Shown here piece by piece: positions 1-10,911 of a DNA stretch of 64,000 nucleotides. Both the position numbers and the translations under genes were made by a program. The notes beneath the pieces are model-generated. The model was given only the letters and a program-made list of their open reading frames with translations, was not told the DNA's origin and did no database searches. The DNA comes from Humulus lupulus (lineage: Eukaryota; Streptophyta; Magnoliopsida; Rosales; Cannabaceae). Within the stretch, counting starts at the first letter, position 1. Each line of letters starts with the position of its first letter. The stretch spans positions 130,551,701 through 130,615,700 of the forward strand of contig NC_084795.1 in NCBI RefSeq assembly GCF_963169125.1. The letters run 5' to 3'.

Positions 1-174
1 CATTAATGTTGCTTTGTATGCGGAACTATCGACCAGACTGGTCGCAGGTAAGACCAGGCTGCTTACTGCTTCTAATGCGTCTTCTGGTCGATACTCTAGC
101 AGAACTTTTCCAGGTGTCAGCCACGTGTCCAGGGATCACTTGCCACACCATCAATGCTAATTTTTTGCATAACA
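1..174. repeat. LTR tail fragment related to element C
   Basis: The window opens inside what looks like the end of a long terminal repeat. It shares order and wording with the right ends of the element C LTRs (near 47590-47729 and 58520-58660): the ACCAG-CTGGTCG motif, CTGGTCGAT, GTGTCAGCCACGTGTC, TTGCCACA, and a final T-run ending in AACA. It is clearly diverged, so it is a related family and not a copy of C. The rest of that element lies outside the window. Confidence 0.45.
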
Positions 175-2467
175 AAACCCATTTCAGCATTCCATCCTCC
201 ATCCCAATCTGTAGTTTCATAAAACAATACCTGGTCATAATCATATTGGAATAATCTTACTACATCAGGAGTACAGCTATTGCTTATGGTTAAACAGTTT
301 GATGACATTTCCTGGTCATGATATGGTGCTTATGGTTAAATAGTTTGATGACATTTCATGTTGATCAAGAATAATTGAAATTAGAGCATGGGCATATAGT
401 CCATGATTTATTACATGGAGATCTTAAAATAGGTATTTTAAAATACTATTGCTGTCTTGTACCAGCAAAATAGTACAAAATGCCCCCATAACAGACCAAT
501 TGCAACTGAAATTGTGAAAGGCAAAAAAAAAAACATAAGTTTATAGCCTCTGCATTTGGTAATGCTTACAGTAGGAAACCTCTGCATTTGCTTACAGTAG
601 GAAACCTCTGCATCTGCATTTAGTATACTGTTTTACTTTTATGTTCTACAACAACTATTAAAGAGCATTTTTTCTGTTAATGAAATGATAGGACTGCAAG
701 ACATTTAGACATAAAAAATGATAAATTCAAGTCACAAAAGACATGCATAGTATTCCCATTACCCACCAAGAATCACCCAATACGCCACTGTTTTCTCATT
801 AATTCTTCTTTTTAATTTTATTTTTCTTTCTTTCTATATTTGTATTTAATAATAGTAAAGGTAGGAAGTATGAGTCACAAGGGTGTGTGGACTGTGGACT
901 TATATAGCTCAATAAGGCATGAAATGCAACCAACGCACATGCAGCGCAGACACAAGATTCTGAAACAGCCACAAGATTTTGGAGAGGCCCCCCCACAAAC
1001 AAAACCCATATAGTTTACTTACTTGACTGCCTTAAGATCAGCCATGACCTTTCTGACACCTGCTGTTTCTAGGGCTCTTCTTAACACGCTACATTCATTT
1101 AAGGGCAAAATGTCTTGTATTTTTTCAGGCTCAATGCACATCACTCACTGACTCTACAAGGTTCCATCATTTGTCTTAAATCGTTTATAGGCTCCATGCA
1201 CACCCCACTGACTCTACAAGGTTCCATCATTTGATTGGCATATCAATCACTGCTCCAGATGAAATGCACTGCACAGTAGGTAGTTACCATTTTTAAATTT
1301 AGGCACCTGAACAAGAGAAAGATTAATAATTAAATTGAAAACTCTAAATACTCAAATACATTCAATTTTAATACAAGTACATAAAACATGCATACATGAC
1401 AGACAGGATGCGTAACCTAACAAATAAATTAATAATAAAAATAACCTATTCCAAAATTTCCCAATTTGTTACATTTATTTGATATTCCAACTTTTATTTT
1501 TGGTTGTTTGAGCTTGCTTGCCATGTTGTTTAGTTTGTTAGTTTATCATACATGCTTGTTTAATATCTATTGACAAATTTTAATTTTGTATTAATCTTTT
1601 AAGTATTGATTTTATTCTTTAGGTTGGGGATCGAATTGGCAAGGAGCATTGCAAAGGTAATTTGCAAGAGGTACAGAATTTGTTCTTTTAACTCTTATTA
1701 TTAATATCTTTAAAATGTTAGAGGAGTTTGAATATCTTAAATATTCATCCATAGAGAAGTAGGTTCTGAGATTAAAATTGTGTGCTGCGGTGATAACAGA
1801 ATGTTGAAAACTTGTGTGTATTAGAGAAGTAGGTTCTGGAAAATTTGTTTGTGTGCTGCGGTGATATAAGGAAGAAAACTTATTGTGTGTTGTTTGAGTT
1901 TTTTGACTTGTTATTGATAGATGGTTAGGTAAGCTTTTATATATATAGATTAGATTTTTCATTATATGTATAGATAAAATTTTTCATTTAGTCATATTGT
2001 TTTCATTATTTCCATATGTATAGATTAGATTTAATTGCCACAACCCAAGCTAAAATCTTGTCTTTGATCCAAACCCAATTAGTTAGTGGCTACCATTTTA
2101 GAATCTGATTTTTAAATTAAAAACAACACTAGAATCTCTTGAACTAGCCTTTTATGCACACTTAACAAAAGTAAGTTAAGAAAACAGAAGTAACAAGACC
2201 TTTTATTTGGTAACTGATTTCAACAAGCTTCCTTCAAAGTGTTCAATTCTAATGATCTTGCACAAATAGTTCCACTCTTAGAGTCTCAGTATACATAAAG
2301 CCTGTCAAAACAAAGTGAGCCATATTAACCATAATAAACCATACACATTAACACCATTTTGCAAAAGAAAAAAATTGGGCTGAGTTCAATTTATAATTTA
2401 TCATGTGTAATTATTTTAAGAATTCTGTTACTCCTTCTACAACTAATACATCAATGACTCATAGCTG
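175..2467. other. AT-rich non-coding region with small local duplications
   Basis: I see no gene here. The only structure is short imperfect tandem duplications: a roughly 47-bp one at 281-357 (GCTTATGGTTAAA...), a short GCATTTG/AGGAAACCTCTGC repeat at 547-620, a 60-bp one at 1128-1235 (GACTCTACAAGGTTCCATCA twice), and a 70-bp one at 1753-1890 (AGAGAAGTAGGTTCTG twice). A stretch of about 60 bp at 2288-2350 (CTGTCAAAACAAAGTGAGC...) recurs in direct orientation at about 5305-5380. Short ORFs in this stretch have no recognisable composition. Confidence 0.5.
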
Positions 2468-2753
2468 CACTACTACAAAAAAGACTTTTTAGGACTCGCG
2501 GGGCGCGAGTCCTCTATTTGAGAGCCTTAAAAACTGAGGTTTTTTAGGACTTGTGTTGCGAGTCCTAAAATATCCCGTTAAGTGCCTTTAAGTAAGTTTT
2601 TAGGACTTGCAATGCGAGTCGTAAAAAATTGGGTTGAGTGCCTTTAAGTAATTTTTTAGGACTCGCAACGCGAGTCCTAAAAAATCAGGTTGAGTGCCTT
2701 TTAGTAAATTTTTAGGACTCCCAACGCAAGTCCTAAAAGAATATGGTGTAGTA
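2468..2753. mobile_element. Foldback CACTA-like MITE with five palindromic units
   Basis: The left end is CACTACTACAAAAAAG. The right end, read in reverse, is TACTACACCATATTC. Both run into TTTTAGGACT(C/T)GCG, so the element is an inverted repeat overall. Inside are five units about 55 bp apart, near 2487, 2539, 2598, 2652 and 2709, each close to TTTTAGGACTCGC-AA-CGCGAGTCCTAAAA and so each self-complementary. The CACTAC start and repeated subterminal motifs suggest a non-autonomous CACTA derivative. No convincing 3-bp target duplication is visible (CTG left, AAA right), so the right boundary or the class may be off. Confidence 0.55.
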
Positions 2754-2990
2754 AAAGAATGCACATAAAAAATTAAATTAATTTAACATTGGTAACATTA
2801 AATTTATATTTGATTAGTTCTAACACTTTCTAATAAAAGAAATAAACTTATAAACTTTTTTATTCAACAATTTTAAAAATTTATTACACCAACAACAATC
2901 AACAATAAAAAATTAAACCAAATTTACATATTACAAAGACAAAAATTACATACCAAACTTAATCAAAATATATTTCATCATATACAAATA

Positions 2991-3399
2991 TGGAAGACTT
3001 CTTAATGGTTACTACCCATAGATGGGTACTAACAATTATGATAATTTAATAACATAGTGACTTGGTATAGCAAGTCACTAACAAGTAAATATTTTTTTTC
3101 CTATATTAATTTCGAATTTAGTAATTTTTCTTTTCCCATAATTAATGTTGTGTCCAATCAATGAGAGACACTTGCTATATTTAAAAATTGACATATATTT
3201 GAAAAATGAAAAGTTTACAATATTATATTTTCATAATAAATACACTTTTTTCCATCAGTTAAACCTTCCAAAAATTTGAAAAATAAAAATTTATTTTTAG
3301 AAATATTAATTAACAACTATAAATATGAACTATTGATCTTAATCCAATGGTTAATATTAAAGTAACTATCCATGGGTAGTAACCATTAAGAGTGCACCC
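2991..3399. mobile_element. Mutator-type MITE with 9-bp target duplication
   Basis: Terminal inverted repeats are visible: the left end contains CTTAATGGTTACTACCCAT (from about 3000), and the right end contains its complement, ATGGGTAGTAACCATTAAG (3372-3390). The element is about 409 bp and AT-rich, with no coding potential. It is flanked by a perfect 9-bp direct repeat ATACAAATA (2982-2990 and 3400-3408). A 9-bp duplication is typical of Mutator-like elements, so I assign it there. The outermost dozen bases of the two ends match less well than the inner part. Confidence 0.65.
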
Positions 3400-3464
3400 A
3401 TACAAATATAATCTCAATTTATAAGTACTCAGTTCTGTGCAACATGAACAAGTTATAAGTATAC

Positions 3465-3566
3465 TCGAGTATTCTTATTCGAGTTGTTCAACTCTCTCTT
3501 GTATTTCTCAAATTTATGTTGAAGTGACTTGAGTGCATTAGCTGCTGTGTTCTTTCTCTTTAGTTC
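3465..3566 (-). CDS. Orphan exon-like segment, coiled-coil coding
   Basis: On the minus strand, TTTCAG precedes 3566 and a GTATAC donor follows 3465. The 102 bp between them form exactly 34 codons, open throughout and phase 0 at both ends. The peptide begins ELKRKNTAANAL and continues with charged heptad-like residues (KSLQHKFEKYKREL), so it would be a coiled coil. I do not recognise the protein. It could be one exon of a host gene running leftward, or a gene fragment captured by a transposon. Codon-like composition and clean splice sites are the only evidence, and no adjoining exon could be linked to it with confidence. Confidence 0.35.
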
Positions 3567-6500
3567 CTGAAACACTAAAAGTTGTAGCTCTTTATTAAAA
3601 AAAAAATGCACACACAATGATACAATATACAACAATTTATTCTGGAGCAGCCAATTCAACAAACCCAAATTATTTGTGAGAAAATCTTGGATGCGTTATA
3701 AATCATGAATACATAACAATGTTGTGCAGATGATGAAAAGCCACTAAGTAGAACCCACAACACACACAAAAAACTTGCTGACACTAGTTTAAAAATGACA
3801 CGCAACACACACATAAAACTTGCTAACCAAATCTGACATCACTATCTATCTAGTCACAGTTAAGGCACACACATATATTTAATCACAATTAATATGATAC
3901 ATACATGATACAGTAGTATATATATATATATGTAGAGAGTAAGGCATGCATATATGTAGGGATAAAGAGAAAGCTTAATGAAACTAAAGTACTAGAAATT
4001 AGTAATAGATTTAGACCAAGAAATCTTTAGTGGGACTAAGAATCATGGTACTAGAAAATCAAGTAACTGCTATAACATACAATTAAAAATCTCAGCACTA
4101 GAACAATCAAAACCATTTGAGCAATAAGGAATGAATTTTAATAGGTAAAAAAAGAAAAAGAGAATATATAAACTTTAGAATGAATGAATCACTGAGATGA
4201 TCTTATCATTGATTCACTATAGCATCTGGTTATCATTATAGCATATATATAATTAGTCATCATGATTTGTCCTAGACGTGATGCATAAATTAAAGCAAGG
4301 CATTTGGAATGATTATTCATTGGAATTTAGAGTGTCCCACTAAAACAATTCCAATTAGTACTAATATTAAGGCTAATTCTTAACCAAATCCATTTAAAAA
4401 ATATGCTTTCAAAACAATAGAAAAAAGAAACAATATCTCATGATAGTAAATTAGTTTCCTACCAGAATATTACCTTCTCTTGTTAAAAAAAATTGACAGT
4501 TCCTCCATCCCTATTGCCAATAAACTATTGATTTAGTTCTTTCTATAAAATGACATGAAAATAAAAACATCAGTGGACAGTTGAAGCTAAAAAAATAACC
4601 TACTATTATTATTCTTCATGAAAGTGAACCTTTTAAACAGTAGGGGGCGCTAAAATGTATTCGATAAACAACCAGCCAAGAAGAAACAAAGAGAGAGACT
4701 ATGAACCATACTTGAAACTCGTTTAATCATAACTTGCAAGCTAGCTTCTCAAGTCCCATCCTCAATTTTCTGAAATTAGAAAGATTATACAGAAACAATT
4801 AGAAGAAAATAACTATACTTAACTTTCTTTGATAATATTTTCTCTAATTAATCCACTAGACAACTACATACAAATATATTAAAGCATTAGATCATATATA
4901 AATCTTTATGATTACAGTTATTATATTAAAACTACATATTCATGCTATTTTAGATCATATAGCTATAAACCCAGCTACACAATTTATCATCTCTTTATGC
5001 TTTCTTTAGTTCTCAAGATAGAAAATTATAATCAATCAAGTTTTCCATAGTCTGTAGCAATACTATGGGAAGCAGCCATTGTGGAAAACATCAGTAATTT
5101 CTAAAACATGAAGACTAACAGAAGCACTCTAGTTTTCTTCCCAGAGCACCTGAAAATGGTAAAGTTATTAGCCACCTAAGAGTAAAATATAACCGAACAA
5201 ATTCAGAATGGGGTTGAAGTACTTTGCTACACAAAACAATCTGCTTTGCTACAAATTCATTGATACAAATAATGTAGGCTTATAATTTCGCAAACATACT
5301 TAGATATACATAATACAGTCTGTCAAAACAAAGTGAGCAATGAATAAGAATATCAACCATAACAAACCATAGACAGTAAAAAAACATTATAATTCTGTTA
5401 AGAGGTGATAATTATCTGATTAAGATAATATTGCTCAAATTAAAAGACAAACTATACATATACCAAAACCCTTTTCCTTAAAAAATTAAAATGTCTACAT
5501 GTGCTGAAGCTTTAATGAAAAAATCACACCTACTTTTGAAAATATAGGCACTCTAAAAGTTAGGGTATTGGACCTTTTTTAAATTTTCTCTTAAATAAAC
5601 AGTGAGTTACTAAAATATTACCCCTTTAATATCTAATTAATCTTAATAATCATTTGGTGTGCTAAAGTAAATTTTACCATTACCAATATAAATTTGTAGC
5701 TTTCTTAGTTAAATACTTAGAAAAGTCCTCATATGTTTCTCTAAGTATAAACTTTATAAGTCCTTAAGTTATAATTGGATTAGTTTGAAAATTATAATTG
5801 GAAAAATACATCTCCAAAAATTCTCAAACTTCACAGAATTAACCTTGGCTATATCAAGCAGTTTCTTGTAAAATTTTACACAAAAATAATTATTTTTACT
5901 TAGTGACATTTATTTTCAAAAATCTTACTTTAAGGCTGTCTAGGAATAGGTCAATCTTTTTAACAAATTTTGAGACTTTATAAAATCTATTTGGTTTATT
6001 AATTTGGTCCAAAAATTTTTAGGACCATAATAGGCTGTGTAAAAAACACTCACACCAAAAATAAAATCATTTTAGGCATTTTTACTTGGTAAAACGGATA
6101 CTCAAAGTTGGCTATCCAGAAACTATGGTAAATTCTCATAAATTTTTATCAAATTTTGAAAATTCATAACTCACAGCTCTTTTAAAATTCTCCTTTGAAA
6201 TTTGGCCATTTGATTCTTAAATATCAAAATAATGTATTCTCCAAAAATCATCAAAAAATGCAATGATTTTTCCACTGAAATAATTGTCCAAAATCAGCCA
6301 TTTACCTCATTTTTTAAATGCTTATCCCAGACTACACACAAATTTTGCAAAGGCTATCGCTTGGTCAATTCAAAACCTTCTGGCACGTTTTTACACATTA
6401 TGGACATCTATACATCCTAAAATGCAAGATAAAATACAAGAAAATTCATAATTAGTTTGACCCATAACTCGTTTAACCCACTAGAAGTCAGCTCCTAACC

Positions 6501-7895
6501 ATTTTCTTACAAAATCAAGATTTTTACATATGGAATGTTGGATTCCATTATTAACAATCATGTAAATTCTTATGCATGTACAATCAGCCATTAATTTAAC
6601 ATCAACACAGTTTCAATGATCAATTAAAGCACAACTAATAATCAAAACATGTCAGCTTGAACAAGAATGCAATTAGCAAGTCACAGCCCTGTTCGACAAA
6701 AAGGAACGGTAGCTTTGCAATTAGCAAACTAACATAGAAACCAAAACAAGATAAATAAAATAACCAGCCATAAGAATGTTCAGTGTAGGGATTCTGAAAG
6801 AAAATAAAATAAAATGCAGTTAAACGAGTTATCTATTGGTTTCACTGGCCAAATTCAAAATGCAGCTAGATGAAACTAATTAGCATATTAAGCTTCAATC
6901 TTGCTATTGAAGAGTTATCCCTTCCAATTTGGGTGGCTAGACGTTGAACTTATGATCCTATGACCATTAAAATACAAGAATTTTATAAAAATAAAAATTT
7001 GATCGTTCTTTTTTACAGCTCAGTAAGTTAGAATATTCTCAGAAACAGACTTAATGAATCAATAAACAGAACAAACTAAGAGCACCATAAGGCATTTAAA
7101 CGAGCTCAAAAGATGGTAAACTTGCTTAAAATTTCTTAGGGGTACTCCGGGAATCCGCATCTTAATAACTTCAGTATATATTCCCTTCTTATATATATTT
7201 CCTTTTATTCTAGGTTGTATTTATCAAGAGAGGCTGCCTTATCAATAATCAAAACATAGCAAATGTAACTCTCTTATTTGGACAGGTTTCAAAGTTAGAC
7301 TGAAACCAAATAAATTTAGGATGTTTATAACTAAGTTAGAGTTAACAAATAAAACCACTAACTAGATGAATCAATAGCACTAAGAAGAAACAGAAGAAAG
7401 GTTAGTCATAATATACCACAGATAGTACCTAGTCTCAATAGCACCATAAACCAGCAACCTGTCTTTCCAGACTTGAACAAGAATCCCAAAACACAACACT
7501 CAGCACAAACACTCAACATTTTGCTACTTTTACCAGGTCCCCATCCAAAGAACTAATAAAATAGAGAGGATAACTCCAAAAAAATTATAATTTTAATCTC
7601 ATATAATGGCATGGAAGCCAGCTACTAATATATTTAAGAATAATGGCTCCTCCCCATGTTGCTTGCCCTGATTAACAGCCAAAGTTTTAATGTTTTATGA
7701 CCCATGAAACAGTAATTATTAATCATGGCAGAAACATATTTCAGTACTCCTAAATACTCGATGAAAAGAAACAATCAGACTAGTACAAAATGCTATTTCG
7801 AACCAGAAGGTATTTTAAACGATTTGAGTAATGAAACCAGGGATTCAAGTAGTTTTACATTGTGCAAGTATGCAAGAGGGAACATGAGCACTTAC
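3567..7895. other. Long AT-rich non-coding stretch
   Basis: No convincing gene is present in about 4.3 kb. There is a short TA microsatellite near 3918-3932 and a small duplication around 3765-3835 (ACACACACA...AACTTGCT). Some segments look exon-like on the minus strand, for example 7122-7168, which is open between an AG and a GT and reads IKMRIPGVPLRNFK. Phases do not connect neatly with the better candidates at 3465-3566 and 7896-7979. The stretch could be introns of a decayed or interrupted host gene. Confidence 0.4.
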
Positions 7896-7979
7896 CAGTA
7901 CTGATTGTGGAATATCACATCATCAGTTGGTACTTTTTTCCCATCATTATTTTGGTTCCAGTGATAGAATGCGTGGGTT
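7896..7979 (-). CDS. Orphan exon-like segment, unknown protein
   Basis: Reading the minus strand, AAATAG precedes 7979 and a strong GTAAG donor follows 7896. The 84-bp interval has one open frame (one leading base, 27 codons, two trailing bases) encoding a peptide that includes THAFYHWNQNNDGKK and ends VIFHNQYW. The aromatic and polar composition looks like genuine coding sequence and not random AT-rich DNA. I do not recognise the family. It may be an exon of a host gene of which 3465-3566 is a later exon, but no intermediate exon with compatible phase was established. Confidence 0.35.
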
Positions 7980-8622
7980 CTATTTTTATAATTGCTAGTT
8001 TAGTTTATTTTCCTATCTATAAATAGGCCAACAATGCTTTTGACCAGGGGGGAGCAAGGCCCCACTTAAATTTTTTATTAATAATTTACAAGTAAACTTT
8101 AGTTAAAAAATATGTTTTGTCCCCATAAAAATTTAATTTTTTCAACAATATTTTATAATTATTTTTATTCTGCCTATTATAATTTATATTTCCTAGTTTA
8201 CCCCTACTACAAAGAGGAATTTGCTCTGCCACTGTTTTTGACACTAGTAAGAAATGAATGAATTGCTGAATTCTTCCTCTCTTGATTCTCTTTAAATGTT
8301 CACCTTCTCTGTTATTATTCTATTTCTCTCTAAAGTTCTATTTTATTTTCTGTCTTAATTCTCTCTCTAAATCTAAAATAACCCTGTTCTTCTAGAAATG
8401 TTTACCACTTATTCTGAACACAACTCACCATACACGGTTATACAATCAAACTGAGAACTAATAATGATCTATAAACCACAAATCTGGAATCAATTATAAA
8501 TTTATATCCATTAACAATCAGAAAAGGTACGAGACCATAAAGAAATCCCAAACACTCTACAGGGAACTAGAACAAATTTGTAAATTGGAATTAAGTAATT
8601 AACTCCACTCTAGAATCTTCAG
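7980..8622. other. Non-coding region with possible repeat
   Basis: No gene is visible. The segment 8045-8240, read on the minus strand, starts CAGTGGCAGAGCAAATTCC and ends with GGGGCCTTGCTCCCC, with an AT-rich body mentioning GGGGACAAAACAT. This wording resembles a dispersed plant repeat that begins GTGGCGGAGCCA, but I cannot confirm it. The left boundary of the CACTA element whose exons start at 8623 was not found here. Confidence 0.3.
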
Positions 8623-9494
8623 CAAGGAAGAGGCGTGACAAGGTCAAAGATAACTGTTGTTAATATGTGTAATAGCAAGATCTCCAAGTTAGAAGAAGAG
8701 CAACATAATATGAAGCTCAAAATGACTGAAATGATGAATCTACTTAAAGAACACTTGGTGGTATTTCTATCTTGCACTTATAAATCTTAGTTTTCTTTTC
8801 TTCCAATAAAACTTATCTTGGTTTTATATTTAGGTTGGTGGTAAAGTGACACCAAGCGAAGGACAGTCTCGCAATGTACTGCAGTCAAACAATATTCTGT
8901 CCCCTAAGGTAGATTATAAAAGTTGTTATTGTTTTAAATTTTCATTTTAGAAGAACAATTACAGAAACTAATATATTGTCTTTAAAATAAATTTGGTAGA
9001 GTATTGCACTAGAAAAAAGACATAACTTTACAGAAGGGAAGAATGCTTGCTACTTGCTTGACTGGGCAGATGCAATTGTTGCTGAAGGTCATTGGGATTC
9101 TAGTGATCCAAATATAACAGTACATGGAAAGCCTCTTGGACCAGACTTCATGCGAGTATGGGTTGATGTTGCTATTGTACCAGAGTCTTACTTATTTCGT
9201 CCTAATCATGCGATGCATACAATACAAGAAGCAGTTGGTTCCACAGTTGCATGGCCTTCTAAAAAAGTTATTCCAACAGGTACATTTTCATACTCAAAAA
9301 ATAACTAATGTCTTATAATTTAGTGTTTGGTTTCTTTGTTTGCTTTGGTGTAGTTGTGAATCTATTATTTTGTATGTGGTGTCCTTTCTTGGATATAATT
9401 TCCATAGCATTTTTCTAGAAGTAATTTGTGATTCTAGATAATAACAATAAAATATTTCTTTGTTTATTTTGCAGATATGACAAGCGAAGTATAA
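8623..9494 (+). CDS. CACTA transposon second-ORF gene, 3' part (DUF8039-type), four exons
   Basis: Four exons with GT-AG introns join in frame: 8623-8757, 8834-8908, 9000-9279 and 9475-9494, together 170 codons including the TAA stop. Exon 1 encodes a basic stretch, then a coiled coil (SKLEEEQHNMKLKMTEMM). Exon 2 encodes a linker. Exon 3 encodes a domain running from CYLLDWADAIVAEG through VHGKPLGPDFMRVWV to GSTVAWPSKKVIP. That matches my recollection of the domain (DUF8039) found in the non-transposase ORF of plant CACTA elements. The last exon adds only DMTSEV. The upstream exons and the TNP2-like transposase are not present in the window, so the gene is a 5'-truncated remnant. Its reading frame is undamaged. 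Function in transposition is inferred from the family. Confidence 0.7.
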
Positions 9495-10244
9495 AAGGAT
9501 ACTTAAGACTCCTTGAAAGTAGTAACTTTGTTTATTTCTTTGTGTTGAAAGTAGTAACTTTTAGACTCCTTGAATACTTAAAGAATATTTTGTTGTTAAT
9601 GACAGTGTTGCATGTTTTAAACTAAATTGTGGATTGTTAATTCAATGTAGAATATTCTTACTTTTTGTTATTTGAAAATCAAGTTCATTTGATGATGCTA
9701 GTATATATTAGAAAGCTAATTTTAATTATATAAAAAAAATTAAAATATAATAGAATAAATTAGTGTAATATAAATAAAATATATAATGAGAATTTAAATA
9801 TATCTAAATATAACAATAATATGAAAATTGAGTTATAATATATATTACAATAACACTTTTTATGCAAAGAATTATGTTATGGAAACTTAATTATATAACA
9901 CAAATAATGTGTTATACTAAAGTATAGTATAACACAAAAAATGTGTTATAGTAAAGTGTAGTATAACACAAAAAAAGTGTTATACTAAAGTGTAGTATAA
10001 CACAAAAAAAATGTTATAGTATCGACTATAAATAACATAATTCAACACTTAATAATATATTAAAATAACACAGAAATTGTGTTATCGTTGACAGTACAAT
10101 AACACATATGTATAACACTGATAAAGTGTTATGTAAAGTACCCTGACCTACGATAACATAGTCTGTCTTAACACATCAGAAATTTTTATCGTAGGTTTTG
10201 ATAACACATTTTTGGTGTTATTAAAAGCATTTTTTGTTGTAGTG
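9495..10244 (+). mobile_element. CACTA element 3' end with subterminal repeats
   Basis: The sequence ends TTTTTTGTTGTAGTG at 10244, the reverse complement of CACTACAACAAAAAA, which is a CACTA terminus. From about 9890 inward there are many copies of short motifs GTGTTATA, TATAACACAAAA and AACAC in both orientations, the usual subterminal transposase-binding array of CACTA elements. The middle (9640-9880) is plain AT-rich. The gene at 8623-9494 sits just upstream in the expected position. The matching left terminus (CACTACAACAAAA...) is not found in the window. The end at 2468 has similar terminal bases but different subterminal repeats and no matching 3-bp duplication. Confidence 0.65.
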
Positions 10245-10911
10245 TAAGGATATGAAGACGTAGCTCAAAGGGCAGACATGCCGAGGTTATTCATGGACCA
10301 GAGATCCTGTTTACCTCAAAGGGTGACATGGACAAGTTAGCAGGCCATGTTCACAAGGATATGATGTTTATGTGATGATGAATTTGCATATGATGTCAAT
10401 GTTGTTATGATTATGTATATGTTTATGATGTTGATGCTATTACAATAATGATTCTATGATGTGTTACGATGTATGATGCGATTATGATTTGTTTGATTTA
10501 CCTGTGTGCTGTTTGTACTTCCGTACTAGGCTTTTAGCTCACCCCCTTACTTTTCCTTCCAGGTAGCAAATAGGTTTCTCTATGGCATGCATGGTGATGT
10601 GGTGAGTTCAATCGTCATGGTGTGTATGGTGTGGGGGCATCCTATGGACGAGAAACGATCAATTTAAACGCCATTTTCTTTTAATAATGTTATGTTAAAT
10701 TGGACTTTCTAAACTTATCAGTGGGACTTGAAATTTTGGTTGTTTTAAGAACTTTGCATGAAAACTTCTATTTTTCTTTTTAAACTATTGGGCCCAACTT
10801 GCATGTTTTTTTAGCAAGACCCCACTGAGATTTTTATAATAAGTGGCTTTTCTCTTATGAACCTATGAATATGTGAATGTTTTATAAAGCACTAGAATAG
10901 GGTGTTTTACA
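10245..10911 (+). repeat. 3' part of a chromovirus-like LTR
   Basis: This segment resembles the 3' portion of the LTR at 19453-21815 in layout: a stretch with 'GGCTTTTAGCTCACCCCC' followed by a CAGGTA site and a GGTGTGGGGGCATCC block, ending AGGGTGTTTTACA at 10911. The next base starts Athila pol coding sequence, so this looks like an LTR end inserted into the Athila element. Its left part is cut by the CACTA terminus at 10244. No internal region or target duplication can be checked because the other end is missing. Confidence 0.45.

Noticed and set aside
799..1002. Short Cys-containing ORF on the minus strand
   Set aside because: 67 codons in AT-rich DNA with a Lys/Asn-rich low-complexity end. 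No splice sites or family resemblance.
2468..10244. One large CACTA element running from the CACTAC end at 2468 to the GTAGTG end at 10244
   Set aside because: The terminal bases are similar, but the subterminal repeats differ completely (GGACTCGC versus ATAACAC) and the 3-bp flanks (CTG and TAA) do not match.
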